Of a stretch of DNA of 64,000 nucleotides, positions 1-9,886 are shown one piece after another. The DNA is taken from the NCBI GenBank assembly GCA_011742915.1, contig JAAQTN010000004.1:124001-188000 (forward strand), in the 5' to 3' direction. Numbering within the stretch: position 1 is the first letter of the stretch; each line of letters opens with the position of its first letter. The notes below the pieces were generated by a model that did not search any database, was not told the DNA's origin, and worked only from the letters and a program-made list of their open reading frames with translations. This DNA comes from Billgrantia desiderata (lineage in GTDB: Bacteria; Pseudomonadota; Gammaproteobacteria; Pseudomonadales; Halomonadaceae). The position numbers were made by a program, and so were the translations under genes.

Positions 1-294
1 TCGCGGGTCACGACGCAGAAGTTCATCCACACGCCGCGCGGCGTGTTCGAGCTGAAGTATTTCTTCTCCAGCCACGTTGGCGGCAACGGCGAGGGGGATG
101 CTCACTCCAGCACCGCGATTCGCGCCCGCATTCGCAAGCTGATCGCCGACGAGCCACCGCGCAAACCGCTCTCCGACAGTCGTCTGGTGGAGCTGCTGGC
201 CGACGACGGCATTCAGGTGGCGCGCCGCACCGTGGCCAAGTATCGTGAAGCGCTGGGAATACCTTCCTCGAGCGAACGCAAGCGCTTTCGTTGA
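1..294 (+). CDS. rpoN: RNA polymerase sigma-54 factor RpoN, C-terminal fragment
   Basis: The reading frame is open from base 1, so this is the 3' end of a gene that begins outside the window. The residues [10 protein letters not shown] at bases 220-249 are the RpoN box, the signature that reads the -24 promoter element. The preceding helix-turn-helix ([14 protein letters not shown]) matches the DNA-binding domain. Sigma-54 directs transcription of nitrogen and other genes with activator ATPases. The downstream genes hpf, ptsN, rapZ and ptsO are its usual companions, which supports the call. Only about 97 residues are visible. Confidence 0.96.
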   Translation, partial: SRVTTQKFIHTPRGVFELKYFFSSHVGGNGEGDAHSSTAIRARIRKLIADEPPRKPLSDSRLVELLADDGIQVARRTVAKYREALGIPSSSERKRFR

Positions 295-342
295 ACTCGG
301 CGCGCAGCGTTGACGCCGGACAAGAGCGTCGTTCGGAGGGGT

Positions 343-369
343 TTGCAAGGAGGCAAAAAGGGTTACAAT
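343..369 (+). promoter_or_regulatory. Candidate sigma-70 promoter for hpf-ptsN-rapZ-ptsO
   Basis: TTGCAA at 343-348 and TACAAT at 364-369 resemble -35 and -10 boxes. The spacer is 15 bp, shorter than ideal. The position, 34 bases before the hpf start, fits. It would allow expression independent of rpoN. This is inferred from the pattern only. Confidence 0.35.
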
Positions 370-402
370 CAAACCACCACTCGAAGGACGAAGGAGCTCG
401 TC

Positions 403-711
403 ATGCAAGTCAACATTACCGGCCATCATGTTGAACTGACCGATTCCCTGCGTGACTACGTGAGCGAAAAGCTCAACCGCGTCCAACGGCACTACGACAA
501 CATCACCAACGTGCAGGTCACCCTCTCGATCGAGAAGGAGCGCCAGCAGGCCGCTTGCACGCTGCATGCCGCCGGTGCCGATCTGCATGCCGAAGCCTCC
601 GACCCGGACATGTACGCCGCCATCGATGCGCTGACCGACAAGCTCGATCGTCAATTGGTCAAGCACAAGGAAAAGGCCCAGGCCCGCGCCCAGGGCGCCG
701 GCATTCGCTGA
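403..711 (+). CDS. hpf: Ribosome hibernation promoting factor, short form
   Basis: This 102-residue protein begins MQVNITGHHVELTDSLRDYV and has the Hpf/YfiA ribosome-binding fold. It has a conserved N-terminal beta strand, a KLNRVQRHYDNI helix, and the ADLHAEASDPDMYAAIDAL core. It binds the decoding region of the 30S subunit and promotes 100S dimers in stationary phase. The length matches the short gammaproteobacterial form without the C-terminal dimerisation extension. The start was chosen because AAGGAG lies at 391-396. An upstream in-frame ATG-less extension to 310 lacks homology. It sits between rpoN and ptsN, as in many gammaproteobacteria. Confidence 0.95.
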   Translation: MQVNITGHHVELTDSLRDYVSEKLNRVQRHYDNITNVQVTLSIEKERQQAACTLHAAGADLHAEASDPDMYAAIDALTDKLDRQLVKHKEKAQARAQGAGIR

Positions 712-717
712 GTTGCC

Positions 718-1188
718 ATGACACTGGAAAACATACTGCCCCCTGAGCGCGCGCTGTTCGACGTTCCCGGGGGCAGCAAGAAGAGGGTGCTGGAGTTCTT
801 CAGCACCTTCATTGCGCAGAACACCCCGAGCCTCGACAGCCAGGAGGTCTTCGGCCGATTGATCGGCCGTGAGCGGCTGGGCAGTACCGGCATCGGCAAC
901 GGCGTCGCCATCCCGCACGCGCGAAGCCCGCACTGCCACAGCCCGGTCGCCGCCTTCCTCAAGCTGGCCGAGCCCATCGATTTCGACGCCATCGACGGCG
1001 AGCCGGTCGATCTGGTCTTCGTGCTGCTGGTACCCGAGGAGGCCGACGACACGCATCTGTCGCTGCTGAGCCAGGTCGCCGGCGTGATGAACGATGCCGA
1101 GACCCGTTCGCAACTGCGCAAGTGCGAAAGCCAGCGCGAACTTCACGAGCGTCTCATCGGCGCCATTCGACGACAGTCCTCGGCCTGA
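718..1188 (+). CDS. ptsN: PTS IIA-like nitrogen regulatory protein PtsN (EIIA-Ntr)
   Basis: This 156-residue protein has a PTS EIIA type-2 domain. The phospho-accepting histidine is in GNGVAIPHAR, near residue 67. It is the terminal phosphate acceptor of the PtsP-NPr-EIIA-Ntr relay. That relay links nitrogen and carbon status to potassium transport and stress responses; it is regulatory rather than sugar-transporting. It starts six bases after hpf stops and precedes rapZ and ptsO, so the relay's acceptor and carrier are in one operon. The length and active-site context are normal. Confidence 0.95.
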   Translation: MTLENILPPERALFDVPGGSKKRVLEFFSTFIAQNTPSLDSQEVFGRLIGRERLGSTGIGNGVAIPHARSPHCHSPVAAFLKLAEPIDFDAIDGEPVDLVFVLLVPEEADDTHLSLLSQVAGVMNDAETRSQLRKCESQRELHERLIGAIRRQSSA

Positions 1189-1234
1189 CCGCCATCCCCA
1201 GCCGCTCGGCCAGCCCCTGATCAGGAGAAACGTA

Positions 1235-2155
1235 ATGCAGCTTGTGATCATCAGCGGCCGCTCAGGCTCCGGCAAGTCGATCGCACTGCAGGCGCTCGAA
1301 GACATCGGCTACTACGCCATCGACAACCTGCCGGCGATGCTGCTCGGCTCCCTGGTCGATGAACTGCGCGGCTCACCCACGGTACAGCAGTGCATCGCCG
1401 TAAGCATCGATGCACGCAATCTTCCTCATGCGTTGGAACGGTTCCCCAGGCTGCTGGAGGAGCTGCGTGCCAAGCAGGTCGACTGCCAGATCGTCTACCT
1501 CACCACCGATGCGCGAATCCTGATCGAGCGCTACTCCGCCACCCGGCGCCGGCACCCGCTGACCCGCGACCGGGACATGACCCTGAGCGAGGCGATCGAG
1601 ACTGAAGACACGACGCTGAGCGAGATTCGCAACCTGGCCGACCTGATCATCGATACCTCGCGGCTTTCGGTCCACGACCTGCGCGGGCGCATCACCGAAC
1701 AGGTGGCCAGCCATCGCGCCGACCAACTGACCCTCACGGTGGAGTCGTTCGGTTTCAAGGGCGGCGTACCGCTGGACGCCGATATCGTGTTCGACGCGCG
1801 CTGCCTGCCCAATCCCTACTGGGACCCGCGCCTGCGCGCGGCGACCGGCCGCGAAGCGAGCATCGTGGAGTTTCTCGAACAGTACCCTCTGGTCCACCAG
1901 ATGCACGAGGACATCGTCACCTGGGTCGAGCGCTGGCTGCCGGCCTATCGCGACAGCCATCGCAGCTATCTCACGGTCGCCATCGGCTGCACCGGCGGCC
2001 AGCATCGCTCGGTGTACCTGGCCGAGCGCCTCGCTCGCCACCTCGCCCAGCAGCAGCCCGACGTGCGTCTGCGCCACCGCGAGCTCGGCATCCATATACC
2101 GGTCTCTACCACGCAGGAGATGACCGCAGCGCCATCCGACCGCAAGGAAACCTGA
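1235..2155 (+). CDS. rapZ: RNase adapter protein RapZ (P-loop)
   Basis: This 306-residue protein has an N-terminal Walker A, GRSGSGKS, at about residues 8-15. The C-terminal domain contains IGCTGGQHRSVYLAERL, typical of YvcJ/RapZ. In enteric bacteria RapZ binds small RNAs and guides RNase E to GlmZ, controlling glucosamine-6-phosphate synthase. The ATG at 1235 is preferred because CAGGAG lies just upstream at 1222-1227. The longer frame back to 1094 overlaps ptsN and is not conserved. The stop lies two bases before the ptsO start, which suggests translational coupling. Confidence 0.95.
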   Translation: MQLVIISGRSGSGKSIALQALEDIGYYAIDNLPAMLLGSLVDELRGSPTVQQCIAVSIDARNLPHALERFPRLLEELRAKQVDCQIVYLTTDARILIERYSATRRRHPLTRDRDMTLSEAIETEDTTLSEIRNLADLIIDTSRLSVHDLRGRITEQVASHRADQLTLTVESFGFKGGVPLDADIVFDARCLPNPYWDPRLRAATGREASIVEFLEQYPLVHQMHEDIVTWVERWLPAYRDSHRSYLTVAIGCTGGQHRSVYLAERLARHLAQQQPDVRLRHRELGIHIPVSTTQEMTAAPSDRKET

Positions 2156-2157
2156 GC

Positions 2158-2427
2158 GTGCCCAGCCGCAAGCTGACTCTGACCAACAAACGCGGCCTCC
2201 ATGCACGCGCTGCCACCAAGCTGGTTCAGTGCTGCCAGCCTTTCGATGCACGCGTGTTCGTCTGCCGAGGCGCCCAGCAGGCCGAGGCCACCAACATCAT
2301 GGCCCTGCTGATGCTCGGCGCCCCGTGCGGCACCGAACTCGATATCAACGCCGAGGGTGCGGATGCGGAAGCGGTTCTCGAGGCCATCGAGGCTCTCTTC
2401 GAGGCCCGCTTCGATGAGGATCTTTAG
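2158..2427 (+). CDS. ptsO: HPr-family phosphocarrier NPr
   Basis: This 89-residue HPr-fold protein has the phosphorylated histidine at position 15 in KRGLHARAAT. It passes phosphate from PtsP (EI-Ntr) to PtsN. The start is GTG, two bases after the rapZ stop, with an AAGGAAA site inside the end of rapZ. The position equivalent to the regulatory serine of HPr is asparagine (EATNIMALLML). NPr-type proteins usually show EANSxxALLML there, so serine regulation is unlikely. The location at the end of the rpoN cluster argues for NPr rather than sugar HPr. Confidence 0.93.
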   Translation: MPSRKLTLTNKRGLHARAATKLVQCCQPFDARVFVCRGAQQAEATNIMALLMLGAPCGTELDINAEGADAEAVLEAIEALFEARFDEDL

Positions 2428-2502
2428 GAATGGCTGCGCTCGGCCATGTGGCGTCGAAGCCCTCTTCGCAGTGCTCATCGGGCTTCGCCTGGTCTGACCA
2501 TC

Positions 2503-2524
2503 GCTCGCTCATCCGCGAGCTTTT
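2503..2524 (+). terminator. Candidate intrinsic terminator after ptsO
   Basis: GCTCGC at 2503-2508 and GCGAGC at 2515-2520 form a 6-bp stem with a 6-base loop, followed directly by TTTT. It lies between ptsO and the convergent pmbA end, where a terminator is expected. The stem is short and the T-run has only four bases. Confidence 0.45.
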
Positions 2525-2546
2525 GCGGTAAGGCCCAATATACGAT

Positions 2547-3887
2547 TCAGCTGCCTGCCACGGTCATCTCGTCGATCAGCCAGCTGCCGGTGTGAATGCT
2601 GCCGCGGGTGTCGATGTCGCTGCCCACGGCCTGCAGGCCCTTGAACATCGTCTCGAGATTGCCGGCGATGGTGAACTCCTCGACCGGATACTGGATCTCG
2701 CCGTTCTCGACCCAGAAGCCAGCCGCTCCGCGGGAGTAGTCGCCGGTCACGCCGTTCACCCCCTGGCCCATCAGCTCGGTCACCAGTACCCCACGCCCCA
2801 TGCGGGCCAACAGCTCTTCGCGCGCCGCCAGCGGTGCCGCGATCCGCAGGTTGCGGGCGCCGCCGGCGTTGCCCGTGGCCTGCAGGCCCAGGCGCCGTGC
2901 GCTGTAGGCCGACAGCATGTAGCTGGCCAGACGCCCCTCTTCGATGAAAACGTTGTCACGGGTCTGCACGCCGTCGTTGTCGAACGGGGAGCTGGCCATG
3001 GCACCGCGCTCCATGGGCCGCTCGCCGAGCGTGAACCAGTCGGGAAACAGCCTCTCTCCCAGCCGATCGCACAGGAACGAGGCCTGACGATAGAGCGAAC
3101 CGCCGGCGATGGCACTCATCAGGTGACCGACGAGACCGCTGGCGACGGTGGCATCGAACATCACCGGCAGGCGCCCGGTGGCGGGCCGACGCGCCCCCAG
3201 CCGCTGCAGGGTGCGCTCGGCCGCCTTGCGGCCGACCGACTCGGCGTCGCGCAGTTCACGCGGGTTACGTGCACTGGTGTAGTCGTAGTCGCGCTGCATG
3301 CCGCTCGCATCCTCGGCGATCAGCATGCAGGAGAGCGAGTGGCGGCTGCCGCGCTGGCTGCCGAGAAAGCCATGGCTGTTGGCGTAGACCCTCACCCCTT
3401 CGCCGCTGGAGAGCGAGGCGCCCTCCGACTGACGTATGCCCGCCTCGGCGCGGCCTGCCGCTTCACAGGCCAGCGCCAGCTCGATGGCCTGCTCGGTGCT
3501 GAGCGGCCAGGGGTGGTGCACGTCGAGGTCGGGCAGCTCGGTGGCCATCAGCTCGGCGTCGGCCAGGCCCGCGGCGGGATCTTCACCGGTGTAGAGCGCA
3601 ATGGCCATGGCCTTCTCCACGACCTCGCGGATCGACGCCTCACCGGCATCGGTGGAGGAGGCGCTGCCCTTGTGGCCACGCAGGTAGACGGTCACGGCAA
3701 TACCCTGATCGCGGGAAAGCTCGACGGATTCCACCTCGCCTTCCCGCACGCTGATGCCGATACCCTGGTCGACGCTGGCCCCCACCTCACAGGCATCGGC
3801 TCCCAGGTGTCGCGCCAGCGCCAGCGCCTGCTCGGCACGCGACTCCAGCAGCGCCTGCTGGGCAGCGGCATCGAAAGCCTTGCTCAT
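2547..3887 (-). CDS. pmbA: Metalloprotease PmbA/TldE subunit
   Basis: This 446-residue protein belongs to the TldD/PmbA family. In E. coli the TldD-TldE heterodimer matures microcin B17 and degrades CcdA. TldE lacks the HExxxH zinc site, and none is visible here; the site is present in the partner at 4598-6052. The C-terminus (GSIHTGSWLIDEMTVAGS) is typical. Three in-frame ATGs lie close together. The ATG at 3887 has AGGGAG six bases upstream and begins MSKAFDAAAQ, so it is preferred over 3902. It is divergent from darP, as in E. coli. Confidence 0.94.
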   Translation of the reverse strand: MSKAFDAAAQQALLESRAEQALALARHLGADACEVGASVDQGIGISVREGEVESVELSRDQGIAVTVYLRGHKGSASSTDAGEASIREVVEKAMAIALYTGEDPAAGLADAELMATELPDLDVHHPWPLSTEQAIELALACEAAGRAEAGIRQSEGASLSSGEGVRVYANSHGFLGSQRGSRHSLSCMLIAEDASGMQRDYDYTSARNPRELRDAESVGRKAAERTLQRLGARRPATGRLPVMFDATVASGLVGHLMSAIAGGSLYRQASFLCDRLGERLFPDWFTLGERPMERGAMASSPFDNDGVQTRDNVFIEEGRLASYMLSAYSARRLGLQATGNAGGARNLRIAAPLAAREELLARMGRGVLVTELMGQGVNGVTGDYSRGAAGFWVENGEIQYPVEEFTIAGNLETMFKGLQAVGSDIDTRGSIHTGSWLIDEMTVAGS

Positions 3888-3956
3888 GTTCATCTCCCTC
3901 ATCCACCGGCAGCGCCGGTATCCGTTCGTGTCTGTTCCCGCCGCGGCGCGACGGAC

Positions 3957-3965
3957 TGATATACT
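3957..3965 (+). promoter_or_regulatory. Candidate extended -10 promoter for darP
   Basis: TGATATACT gives an extended -10 (TG, one base, TATACT at 3960-3965). It is about 70 bases before the darP start, in the pmbA/darP divergent gap. No convincing -35 box is visible, which extended -10 promoters can tolerate. Confidence 0.35.
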
Positions 3966-4035
3966 GCGGTCATTCGACCCTATTCATCACCCGATGGCCA
4001 GCCCGAAGCCGGCCCTCTCATCACTTGGATGCGGC

Positions 4036-4554
4036 ATGACCCAGGACATTCCCACTTTCTCCGACGAAAGCTCCGACGAACGGCCCAGCAAGTCCCAGCT
4101 CAAGCGCGAAATGCACGCGCTGCAGGCCTTGGGCGAACAGATCATCGCCATGACGCCGACCGAGCGCGCCCGCTTCCCGTTGTCCGAGGACATGCTCGCC
4201 GCCGTCGAGGAAACCTCCCGCATCCGCTCTCATGAAGGGCGCCGTCGCCACATGCAGTACGTCGGCAAGCTGATGCGGCGCGAGGATCTCGAAGCGATCC
4301 AGGCGGTGTTCGACGAGGTCGAGCAGGAGAAACGTCATCGCGACCTGGCCTTCCATCGCCTCGAGAAGTGGCGCGACCGCCTCATCGAGGAGGGCGACGA
4401 TGCCGTCGAAGCCTTCATCGAGGAGCATCCCGACGTCGACCGTCAGGCCCTGCGCCAGCTGATCCGCAACGCCAAGAACGAGCGTGAGCGGGGCAAGCCC
4501 CCGGCCAATGCGCGCAAGCTGTTCCGACTCATCCGCGAGACGGCGGGGCTTTAA
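4036..4554 (+). CDS. darP: Ribosome biogenesis factor DarP (YjgA, DUF615)
   Basis: This 172-residue basic helical protein of the DUF615 family associates with late 50S assembly intermediates. The conserved LEKWRDRLIEEGDDAVEAF and LIRNAKNERERGKPP stretches match YjgA. It is adjacent and divergent to pmbA, the same pairing as in E. coli. The ATG at 4036 gives a normal N-terminus (MTQDIPTFSDE, then SKSQLKREM). An in-frame ATG at 3994 would add 14 residues. Neither start has a strong ribosome-binding site, so the start is uncertain. Confidence 0.92.
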   Translation: MTQDIPTFSDESSDERPSKSQLKREMHALQALGEQIIAMTPTERARFPLSEDMLAAVEETSRIRSHEGRRRHMQYVGKLMRREDLEAIQAVFDEVEQEKRHRDLAFHRLEKWRDRLIEEGDDAVEAFIEEHPDVDRQALRQLIRNAKNERERGKPPANARKLFRLIRETAGL

Positions 4555-4597
4555 ACCACTCGCCGCTCGGGACTGGTCAGGCGGCAGGCACGTTCAC

Positions 4598-6052
4598 TCA
4601 TGAAGCGGTGCCGCCGACGGTGAGCTCATCAAGCTTCAAGGTGGGCTGGCCCACGCCCACCGGCACGCCCTGCCCCTCCTTGCCGCATACGCCGATGCCG
4701 GTGTCGAGCTCCAGATCGTGGCCGATCATCGATACCCGTCCCATCGCCTCCGGCCCGTTACCGATCAGCGTCGCCCCCTTGACCGGCGCGGTGATCCTGC
4801 CGTCCTCGATCAGGTAGGCCTCGCTTGCCGAGAACACGAACTTGCCCGAGGTGATGTCCACCTGGCCACCGCCGAAGCTGACCGCATAGATGCCGCGGCG
4901 AACACTCGAGATGATCTCCGCCGGGTCGTCCTGACCGGCCAGCATGTAGGTGTTGGTCATGCGCGGCATCGGCATGTGGGCGAACGACTCGCGACGGGCG
5001 TTGCCGGTGGGCTGCATGCCCATCAGCCGGGCGTTGAGCTTGTCCTGCATGTAGCCGGTGAGAATGCCGTCCTCGATCAGCGGGGTGTACTGGCCCGGCG
5101 TGCCTTCGTCGTCCACGCTCATGGAGCCGCGGCGGTCGGCAAGAGTGGCATCGTCCACCACCGTGACCCCGGGAGCCGCCACCCGCTGACCCAGGCGCCC
5201 GGCAAAGGCCGAGCTGCCCTTGCGATTGAAGTCGCCCTCGAGGCCGTGCCCCACCGCTTCGTGCAGCAGGATGCCGGGCCAGCCGGGCGCGAGCACCACC
5301 GGCATCTGTCCGGCGGGGGCGTCCACCGCCTCCAGATTGACCAGAGCCTGGCGTACCGCTTCCTTGGCAAAGCGTTCAGCGGCGTTGTCGTCACGCAGGC
5401 GGGACATGGCGTAGCGCCCACCGCCACCGGCGCTGCCGCGCTCGCGACGGCCGTTCTTCACCGCGATGACGCTGACGTTGAAGCGCACCAGCGGGCGCAC
5501 GTCCGCCGCCAGGGTGCCGTCACTGGCACGTACCAGCACGACCTCATGAACGCCGGTCAGGGAAGCGCTGACCTGGGTGATGGCGGGATCGGCGGCGCGC
5601 GCCACGCGATCGGCCTGTTTGAGCAACGCGATCTTCTCCTCGGCCGATAGACCCGACAGCGGGTCGACCGTGGCGTAGCGCAGCTCTGCGCCGGTCGCGA
5701 TGCGTGGCGCAACCGACAGGCTGGCACCGCTGCGCACGATGCCGGACGCCGTGCGGCCGGTTTCCGCCAGGGCATCGGCGGTAATCTGGTTGGAATAGGC
5801 GAAGCCGGTCTTCTCGCCGGCCATGGCACGCACGCCCACACCGCCGTCGATGTTGTAGCTCGCTTCCTTGACTTCACCATCCTCGAGTACCCAGCTTTCG
5901 TGCCAGCTGCGCTGAAAGTAGAGATCGGCATAGTCGACGCCCGGGGTCAGCACATGGCCAAGACCTGCGTCGAGCGCCTCGACGTCCAGTCCGCCGGGGT
6001 GCAACAGAATCTCCGCGGCGGTATCGAGCAGAGCGGATGAGGATGTCGTCAT
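4598..6052 (-). CDS. tldD: Metalloprotease TldD
   Basis: This 484-residue protein carries the zinc-protease signature HEAVGH within [13 protein letters not shown]. It is therefore the catalytic partner of PmbA. The C-terminus ([15 protein letters not shown]) is typical of TldD. The same frame stays open far upstream to 7105, but that part is antisense-shadow composition. The true start is the ATG at 6052 ([17 protein letters not shown]), which overlaps the yhdP stop as ATGA. It is the last gene of the mre-maf-rng-yhdP-tldD run, and its partner pmbA lies only 700 bases away. Confidence 0.95.
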   Translation of the reverse strand: MTTSSSALLDTAAEILLHPGGLDVEALDAGLGHVLTPGVDYADLYFQRSWHESWVLEDGEVKEASYNIDGGVGVRAMAGEKTGFAYSNQITADALAETGRTASGIVRSGASLSVAPRIATGAELRYATVDPLSGLSAEEKIALLKQADRVARAADPAITQVSASLTGVHEVVLVRASDGTLAADVRPLVRFNVSVIAVKNGRRERGSAGGGGRYAMSRLRDDNAAERFAKEAVRQALVNLEAVDAPAGQMPVVLAPGWPGILLHEAVGHGLEGDFNRKGSSAFAGRLGQRVAAPGVTVVDDATLADRRGSMSVDDEGTPGQYTPLIEDGILTGYMQDKLNARLMGMQPTGNARRESFAHMPMPRMTNTYMLAGQDDPAEIISSVRRGIYAVSFGGGQVDITSGKFVFSASEAYLIEDGRITAPVKGATLIGNGPEAMGRVSMIGHDLELDTGIGVCGKEGQGVPVGVGQPTLKLDELTVGGTAS

Positions 6053-9000
6053 TCTGCGGTTTCCAAGGTGATGTCGGGCGAGGTCCAGGGACCGCGCACG
6101 CGATAGTGAATTCGGGTGACTCGGTCGATGGCGCTGCCGAAGAGTCGATCGGCGATGAACAGCGCGCCACCTACCACCGGCGCACCGGCAATCACCGCCG
6201 CAAGCGGCAAACTGCTGCTGACGGGTACTGTGACGCCCAGTCGCTGGTCCAGTTCCCGACGCGAGAGGTCGACGGTGCCCTCCAGCGTGAAGGACGTGGC
6301 CGGGCCGTCGATCCTGATGGGGCCGGTCGTCTCCAGTACGCCTCCATACAGGGTAGCAGCCCCGATGACATGATCGAAGGCCGTACCCTGGCCGGTCACG
6401 TCGGAAAAGTCCATGCGCAGCCGTCGTACCAGGTTGTCGACGTTGAGCAGACCCACCACTCGCGCCGTGGGAGACTCCAGGTTGACGAAGCGTCCATTGC
6501 GCAGCTCCGCCTCGACGCTGCCACGCGAGCGGGCCAGGGCGAACTGCCAGGGCGGCCCCGGCCAGGCCAGTTGACTGCGTACGCGTGTCTCGTTGCTGCG
6601 AATCGAGACCGGCTGACCGAGCCGCTCCAGCGCCGTACCCAGGTCGCGCCCATCGAGGTCGAGCCGTGAGCGGGTCAGGCTGTCGCCCGGACCGGCGGAC
6701 TCCCAGATCACTTCTCCCCGCGCCGAGATCTGTCCCAGGGTGAGCCCCAGTGGCGCCACTCTGAGCCGCTGCGGCGAGCCCTCCCAGTGGGCCGTGAGCG
6801 GGCCGATCACCCGGCCCTGATACAGGATCTCCGCCAGTCGCAGCCGGCCGTTGGGTACCTCGCCGACCCAGCCGGGCAACGGCGTCGGGTCCGGCGGCAC
6901 ATCCAGCTCCGCGAGAAGATTGCCGGTGTCTTGCGTCTCGGCGGGCAGCAGGCCGTCCAGCGTCAAACGGTCTAGCGCGATGTCCAGCGGCTCGGCAAGC
7001 GTGGGGCGATAATCGAGATAGCCCTCGAGCAGATCCCCCCGCAGGCCGACACGCCAACCGCCCCCGGTGTGCGGACGTGCATCGGCGGTCATCACGCCCA
7101 GGCAATCCTCCGGGCCGACGAGACAGGCGGTGTCCACCCGCAGGTAACGCAGCGCCCCGGGGCCATCACCCCCCGGCGCTCCTCCATCAAGCATCGGTGC
7201 CAGCGCCGCGCCCCACTCCACCAGGTCGAGGCGGGATTGATATATCGTGCCCGACCAGCCCTCCTGCTCGGGCCAACTGGGTGCTTCCGGCAGCCGCCCC
7301 AGCCAGAACTGGCCCTGGCCTATATCCGACCACGGCAGACCGCGCCAGCGCAGGCGGGCATCGCCACCCATTTCCGCTTCCACTCGCTGCTGATCGAGAT
7401 CGGCCTCGACCCACAGCGGACGACTCTCGCCGGCCGACTTGCCCAGCGGCGACGGCAGGTCGATGGCGACACCCTGCAGGTTGCTGTCGAAGCGGAACGT
7501 ATTGCGCGTTTCACCAAGCGTGAAGCGCGCCCGCCAGGGCAGACGCCCCGACACCCCACCGGCCAGGGCGGTGGCATCGAAGCGCTGCAGTATCCGCGCC
7601 ACCTCGGCAGCGCCATCCAGTTCGACACGCCCGGCCAGGGTATCGATGTCGGCATTGACCGGCCCGCCGAACAGGCGCCCTTCCAGGCGCCCCTCGAGCC
7701 CGCCGTCGTCATCGCGCTGACGCCAGGCGAGCGGCCCCTTCACATCACTGAGGGGCACTTCCAGCGGCAGGTAGACGAGCCGCTGCATGTCGACGTCGGT
7801 CTCGAGGTCGAGCCGAAAGCCGTCGTCCTCTCCCAGCAGGGTGCTGAGCTCGATCCTGCCGCTGGCGCTCCCCTCCCCGCGCCAATCGTCGACCTGCTCC
7901 ATGCCGTCGACGGGGATGGCGCGCAGGTAGCGGCGTATCCCATCGGCATCGGACGCGAGGTCGCCAATCACGTGCAGCACGTCATCCTCGATGGTGACCC
8001 GCCCGTTGCGCCCCAGGACTCCCAGGCTCTCGGCGTGATAGACCTCGGCATCGAGAGTGCCGATACCCGCGGTGAGTCGCCCCTCGAGACCTTCGATCAC
8101 CGGCCAGCGAGGGTCGAAGGGAAGCCTGCCCTCTTCGATCTCGAGATCCAGCCGCAGTCGCGGCTCGATGCCGCTGCCGCCACGTCGGAGCGGCAGATGC
8201 AGCTTCAGCTCGCCATACGGCACACGGCCGGCCACGCCGGCCGCGAGCCAGGCATCGAGCTCCTCGCCCAACACGTCGGCAGGTAGCCAGTCCACCAGCG
8301 GACGCTCCAGGGCATCGGCGTTGCGGAAGCGCAAGTCGAGCCCCAGGCCGCCATGCACGCCACCGCCGATCGCCAGGCCGAAACCGCCCTCCACTTCAGC
8401 CCCCTGCCAGCCGGCCATGAGATTTCGTCCACTGACGAAGGTGCGCGGCCCCTCGTAGGTCCAGCGCACCTCGCCGCTGGCATGGGAAAGTTCCATCGGC
8501 GCCGGATAGAGCTCTGGCACCTTGAACGCGGGGTCACCGACACCGACGAACTCGATTCGCCCCGAGAGATCCCGCGCTTCGACCCAGGCATCGAGAGGTC
8601 CACCGCCCGGCACTTCGTCCCACGGCTCCACCTCGACCCGATGCAGCGCGGCCTGAGCCAGCCAGTGGCCGTTGCGCCGGCCCACGCCCAGTCCGGAGAT
8701 CAGCCCGCGAGGCTCCAGGGCGTCGATGGTGCGCACCAACCCTTCGGGAAGCAAAATGCGTTCGCGCCAGGCCGCCAGCGACGCCAGCTCGAACTGGCTG
8801 GTGGTCAGCCACCAGCCGTCGTCGTCGTCGTAACGCATGTGCCAGAAGTGCGGCAGCGCCGGCTGTCGCTCGTCTGCGAGCTCATGCGGCTCCGCCCAGT
8901 CGGCAGCCGCAGCGTCACCCTGAAGCCACGCCTCCCAGCCTTCGTCGTTGCGCAGCCACTGACCGCGGGCTCTGAGCGGCTCCAGCACGATGGGTTCGTC

Positions 9001-9879
9001 GTCACGCCGCAGCACCAGCCGCGGCACGTCGATATCCACCCGCGCATCGGCCAGCGCTCCACGATGCCAGCGCCCCCAGAGGGTGACGTCGCCGCTGGCG
9101 TCCTCCAGGCGCAGAGGGTCGTCGAGGGTGAACACCTCGACCAGATCGATCAGCGTGTCGAGCTTCATGTCGGCCTGGAGGGCGGCGCTGAAATCGCGGA
9201 ATCCTGTGGGTCCGGGGAACACTTCCAGCACGGCCTGCAGCGTGGCCTCTTCCTGCCCCTCGAGATGCACTTCGCCCTCGAGATGGGCTCGCCGCTCGTC
9301 GCCGGTGAGCAGCAGGCGCGGCGCGAGCATGTCGACCCGCCGCTCGCGCCCGTGCAGCACCAGCCTCACGTCCTCCACCCAGGCGCGCTGTCGCAGCAGC
9401 AGCCCGACCCAGAAGTCGAGCCGCTCGAGATCGAACTCGCCTTCGAGAAGCTCGGGAGGAATCCTGGCCGGATCCGGCCAGTGCCAGCCGCCCTGCTCGT
9501 CCTGATAGAGGTGAAGCGTGAGCCCGCTGAGACGCGCATCCGCGACCACGGGCACACCGGTGCGCAGGCTGGCTGCGGTATCCAGCCGCAGTTGCGCATG
9601 CTCGACTTCCAGCAGCGGCAGGCCGGCTTCCCCCGGCAGCGTGCTCATGGTGAGCCCGCCACCCGTCATCACGGGGTCGAGCCGGGCCAGTCCGGCGTCG
9701 AATTCACGCAGCTCTACCGTTGCCCCCGTACGCGCCTCCAGCAACCGCTCGACGCGCGGCGCCAACTGGTCGACCTGGGTGAGCGCCAGCCGCAGCGCCA
9801 CCAGCAGCACCGCGACCAGGGCCAGCAGCACGGCCAGCAGGGTGAGACTCCAGCGGCCTACCTGACGCAAAGGATGCAT
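6049..9879 (-). CDS. yhdP: AsmA-like inter-membrane lipid transport protein YhdP
   Basis: This 1276-residue protein has one N-terminal membrane helix (about residues 10-30) followed by a very long periplasmic repeat region. It ends in an AsmA-like C-terminal domain ([20 protein letters not shown]). This is the YhdP (DUF3971) architecture. In E. coli YhdP bridges the inner and outer membranes and carries phospholipids with TamB and YdbH. The length is close to the E. coli protein. It lies between rng and tldD, the conserved location. The start at 9879 follows the rng stop by seven bases and has only a weak ribosome-binding site. Confidence 0.93.
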   Translation of the reverse strand: MHPLRQVGRWSLTLLAVLLALVAVLLVALRLALTQVDQLAPRVERLLEARTGATVELREFDAGLARLDPVMTGGGLTMSTLPGEAGLPLLEVEHAQLRLDTAASLRTGVPVVADARLSGLTLHLYQDEQGGWHWPDPARIPPELLEGEFDLERLDFWVGLLLRQRAWVEDVRLVLHGRERRVDMLAPRLLLTGDERRAHLEGEVHLEGQEEATLQAVLEVFPGPTGFRDFSAALQADMKLDTLIDLVEVFTLDDPLRLEDASGDVTLWGRWHRGALADARVDIDVPRLVLRRDDEPIVLEPLRARGQWLRNDEGWEAWLQGDAAAADWAEPHELADERQPALPHFWHMRYDDDDGWWLTTSQFELASLAAWRERILLPEGLVRTIDALEPRGLISGLGVGRRNGHWLAQAALHRVEVEPWDEVPGGGPLDAWVEARDLSGRIEFVGVGDPAFKVPELYPAPMELSHASGEVRWTYEGPRTFVSGRNLMAGWQGAEVEGGFGLAIGGGVHGGLGLDLRFRNADALERPLVDWLPADVLGEELDAWLAAGVAGRVPYGELKLHLPLRRGGSGIEPRLRLDLEIEEGRLPFDPRWPVIEGLEGRLTAGIGTLDAEVYHAESLGVLGRNGRVTIEDDVLHVIGDLASDADGIRRYLRAIPVDGMEQVDDWRGEGSASGRIELSTLLGEDDGFRLDLETDVDMQRLVYLPLEVPLSDVKGPLAWRQRDDDGGLEGRLEGRLFGGPVNADIDTLAGRVELDGAAEVARILQRFDATALAGGVSGRLPWRARFTLGETRNTFRFDSNLQGVAIDLPSPLGKSAGESRPLWVEADLDQQRVEAEMGGDARLRWRGLPWSDIGQGQFWLGRLPEAPSWPEQEGWSGTIYQSRLDLVEWGAALAPMLDGGAPGGDGPGALRYLRVDTACLVGPEDCLGVMTADARPHTGGGWRVGLRGDLLEGYLDYRPTLAEPLDIALDRLTLDGLLPAETQDTGNLLAELDVPPDPTPLPGWVGEVPNGRLRLAEILYQGRVIGPLTAHWEGSPQRLRVAPLGLTLGQISARGEVIWESAGPGDSLTRSRLDLDGRDLGTALERLGQPVSIRSNETRVRSQLAWPGPPWQFALARSRGSVEAELRNGRFVNLESPTARVVGLLNVDNLVRRLRMDFSDVTGQGTAFDHVIGAATLYGGVLETTGPIRIDGPATSFTLEGTVDLSRRELDQRLGVTVPVSSSLPLAAVIAGAPVVGGALFIADRLFGSAIDRVTRIHYRVRGPWTSPDITLETAE

Positions 9880-9886
9880 CGGCCGC

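Noticed and set aside
2592..3959. A 455-codon open frame on the plus strand opposite pmbA
   Set aside because: It is a shadow produced by high G+C codon bias. It has no domain features and pmbA is unambiguous.
4598..7105. An 835-codon open frame suggesting a larger fused TldD protein
   Set aside because: Upstream of 6052 the frame has antisense-type composition and overlaps yhdP. The conserved TldD N-terminus begins at 6052.
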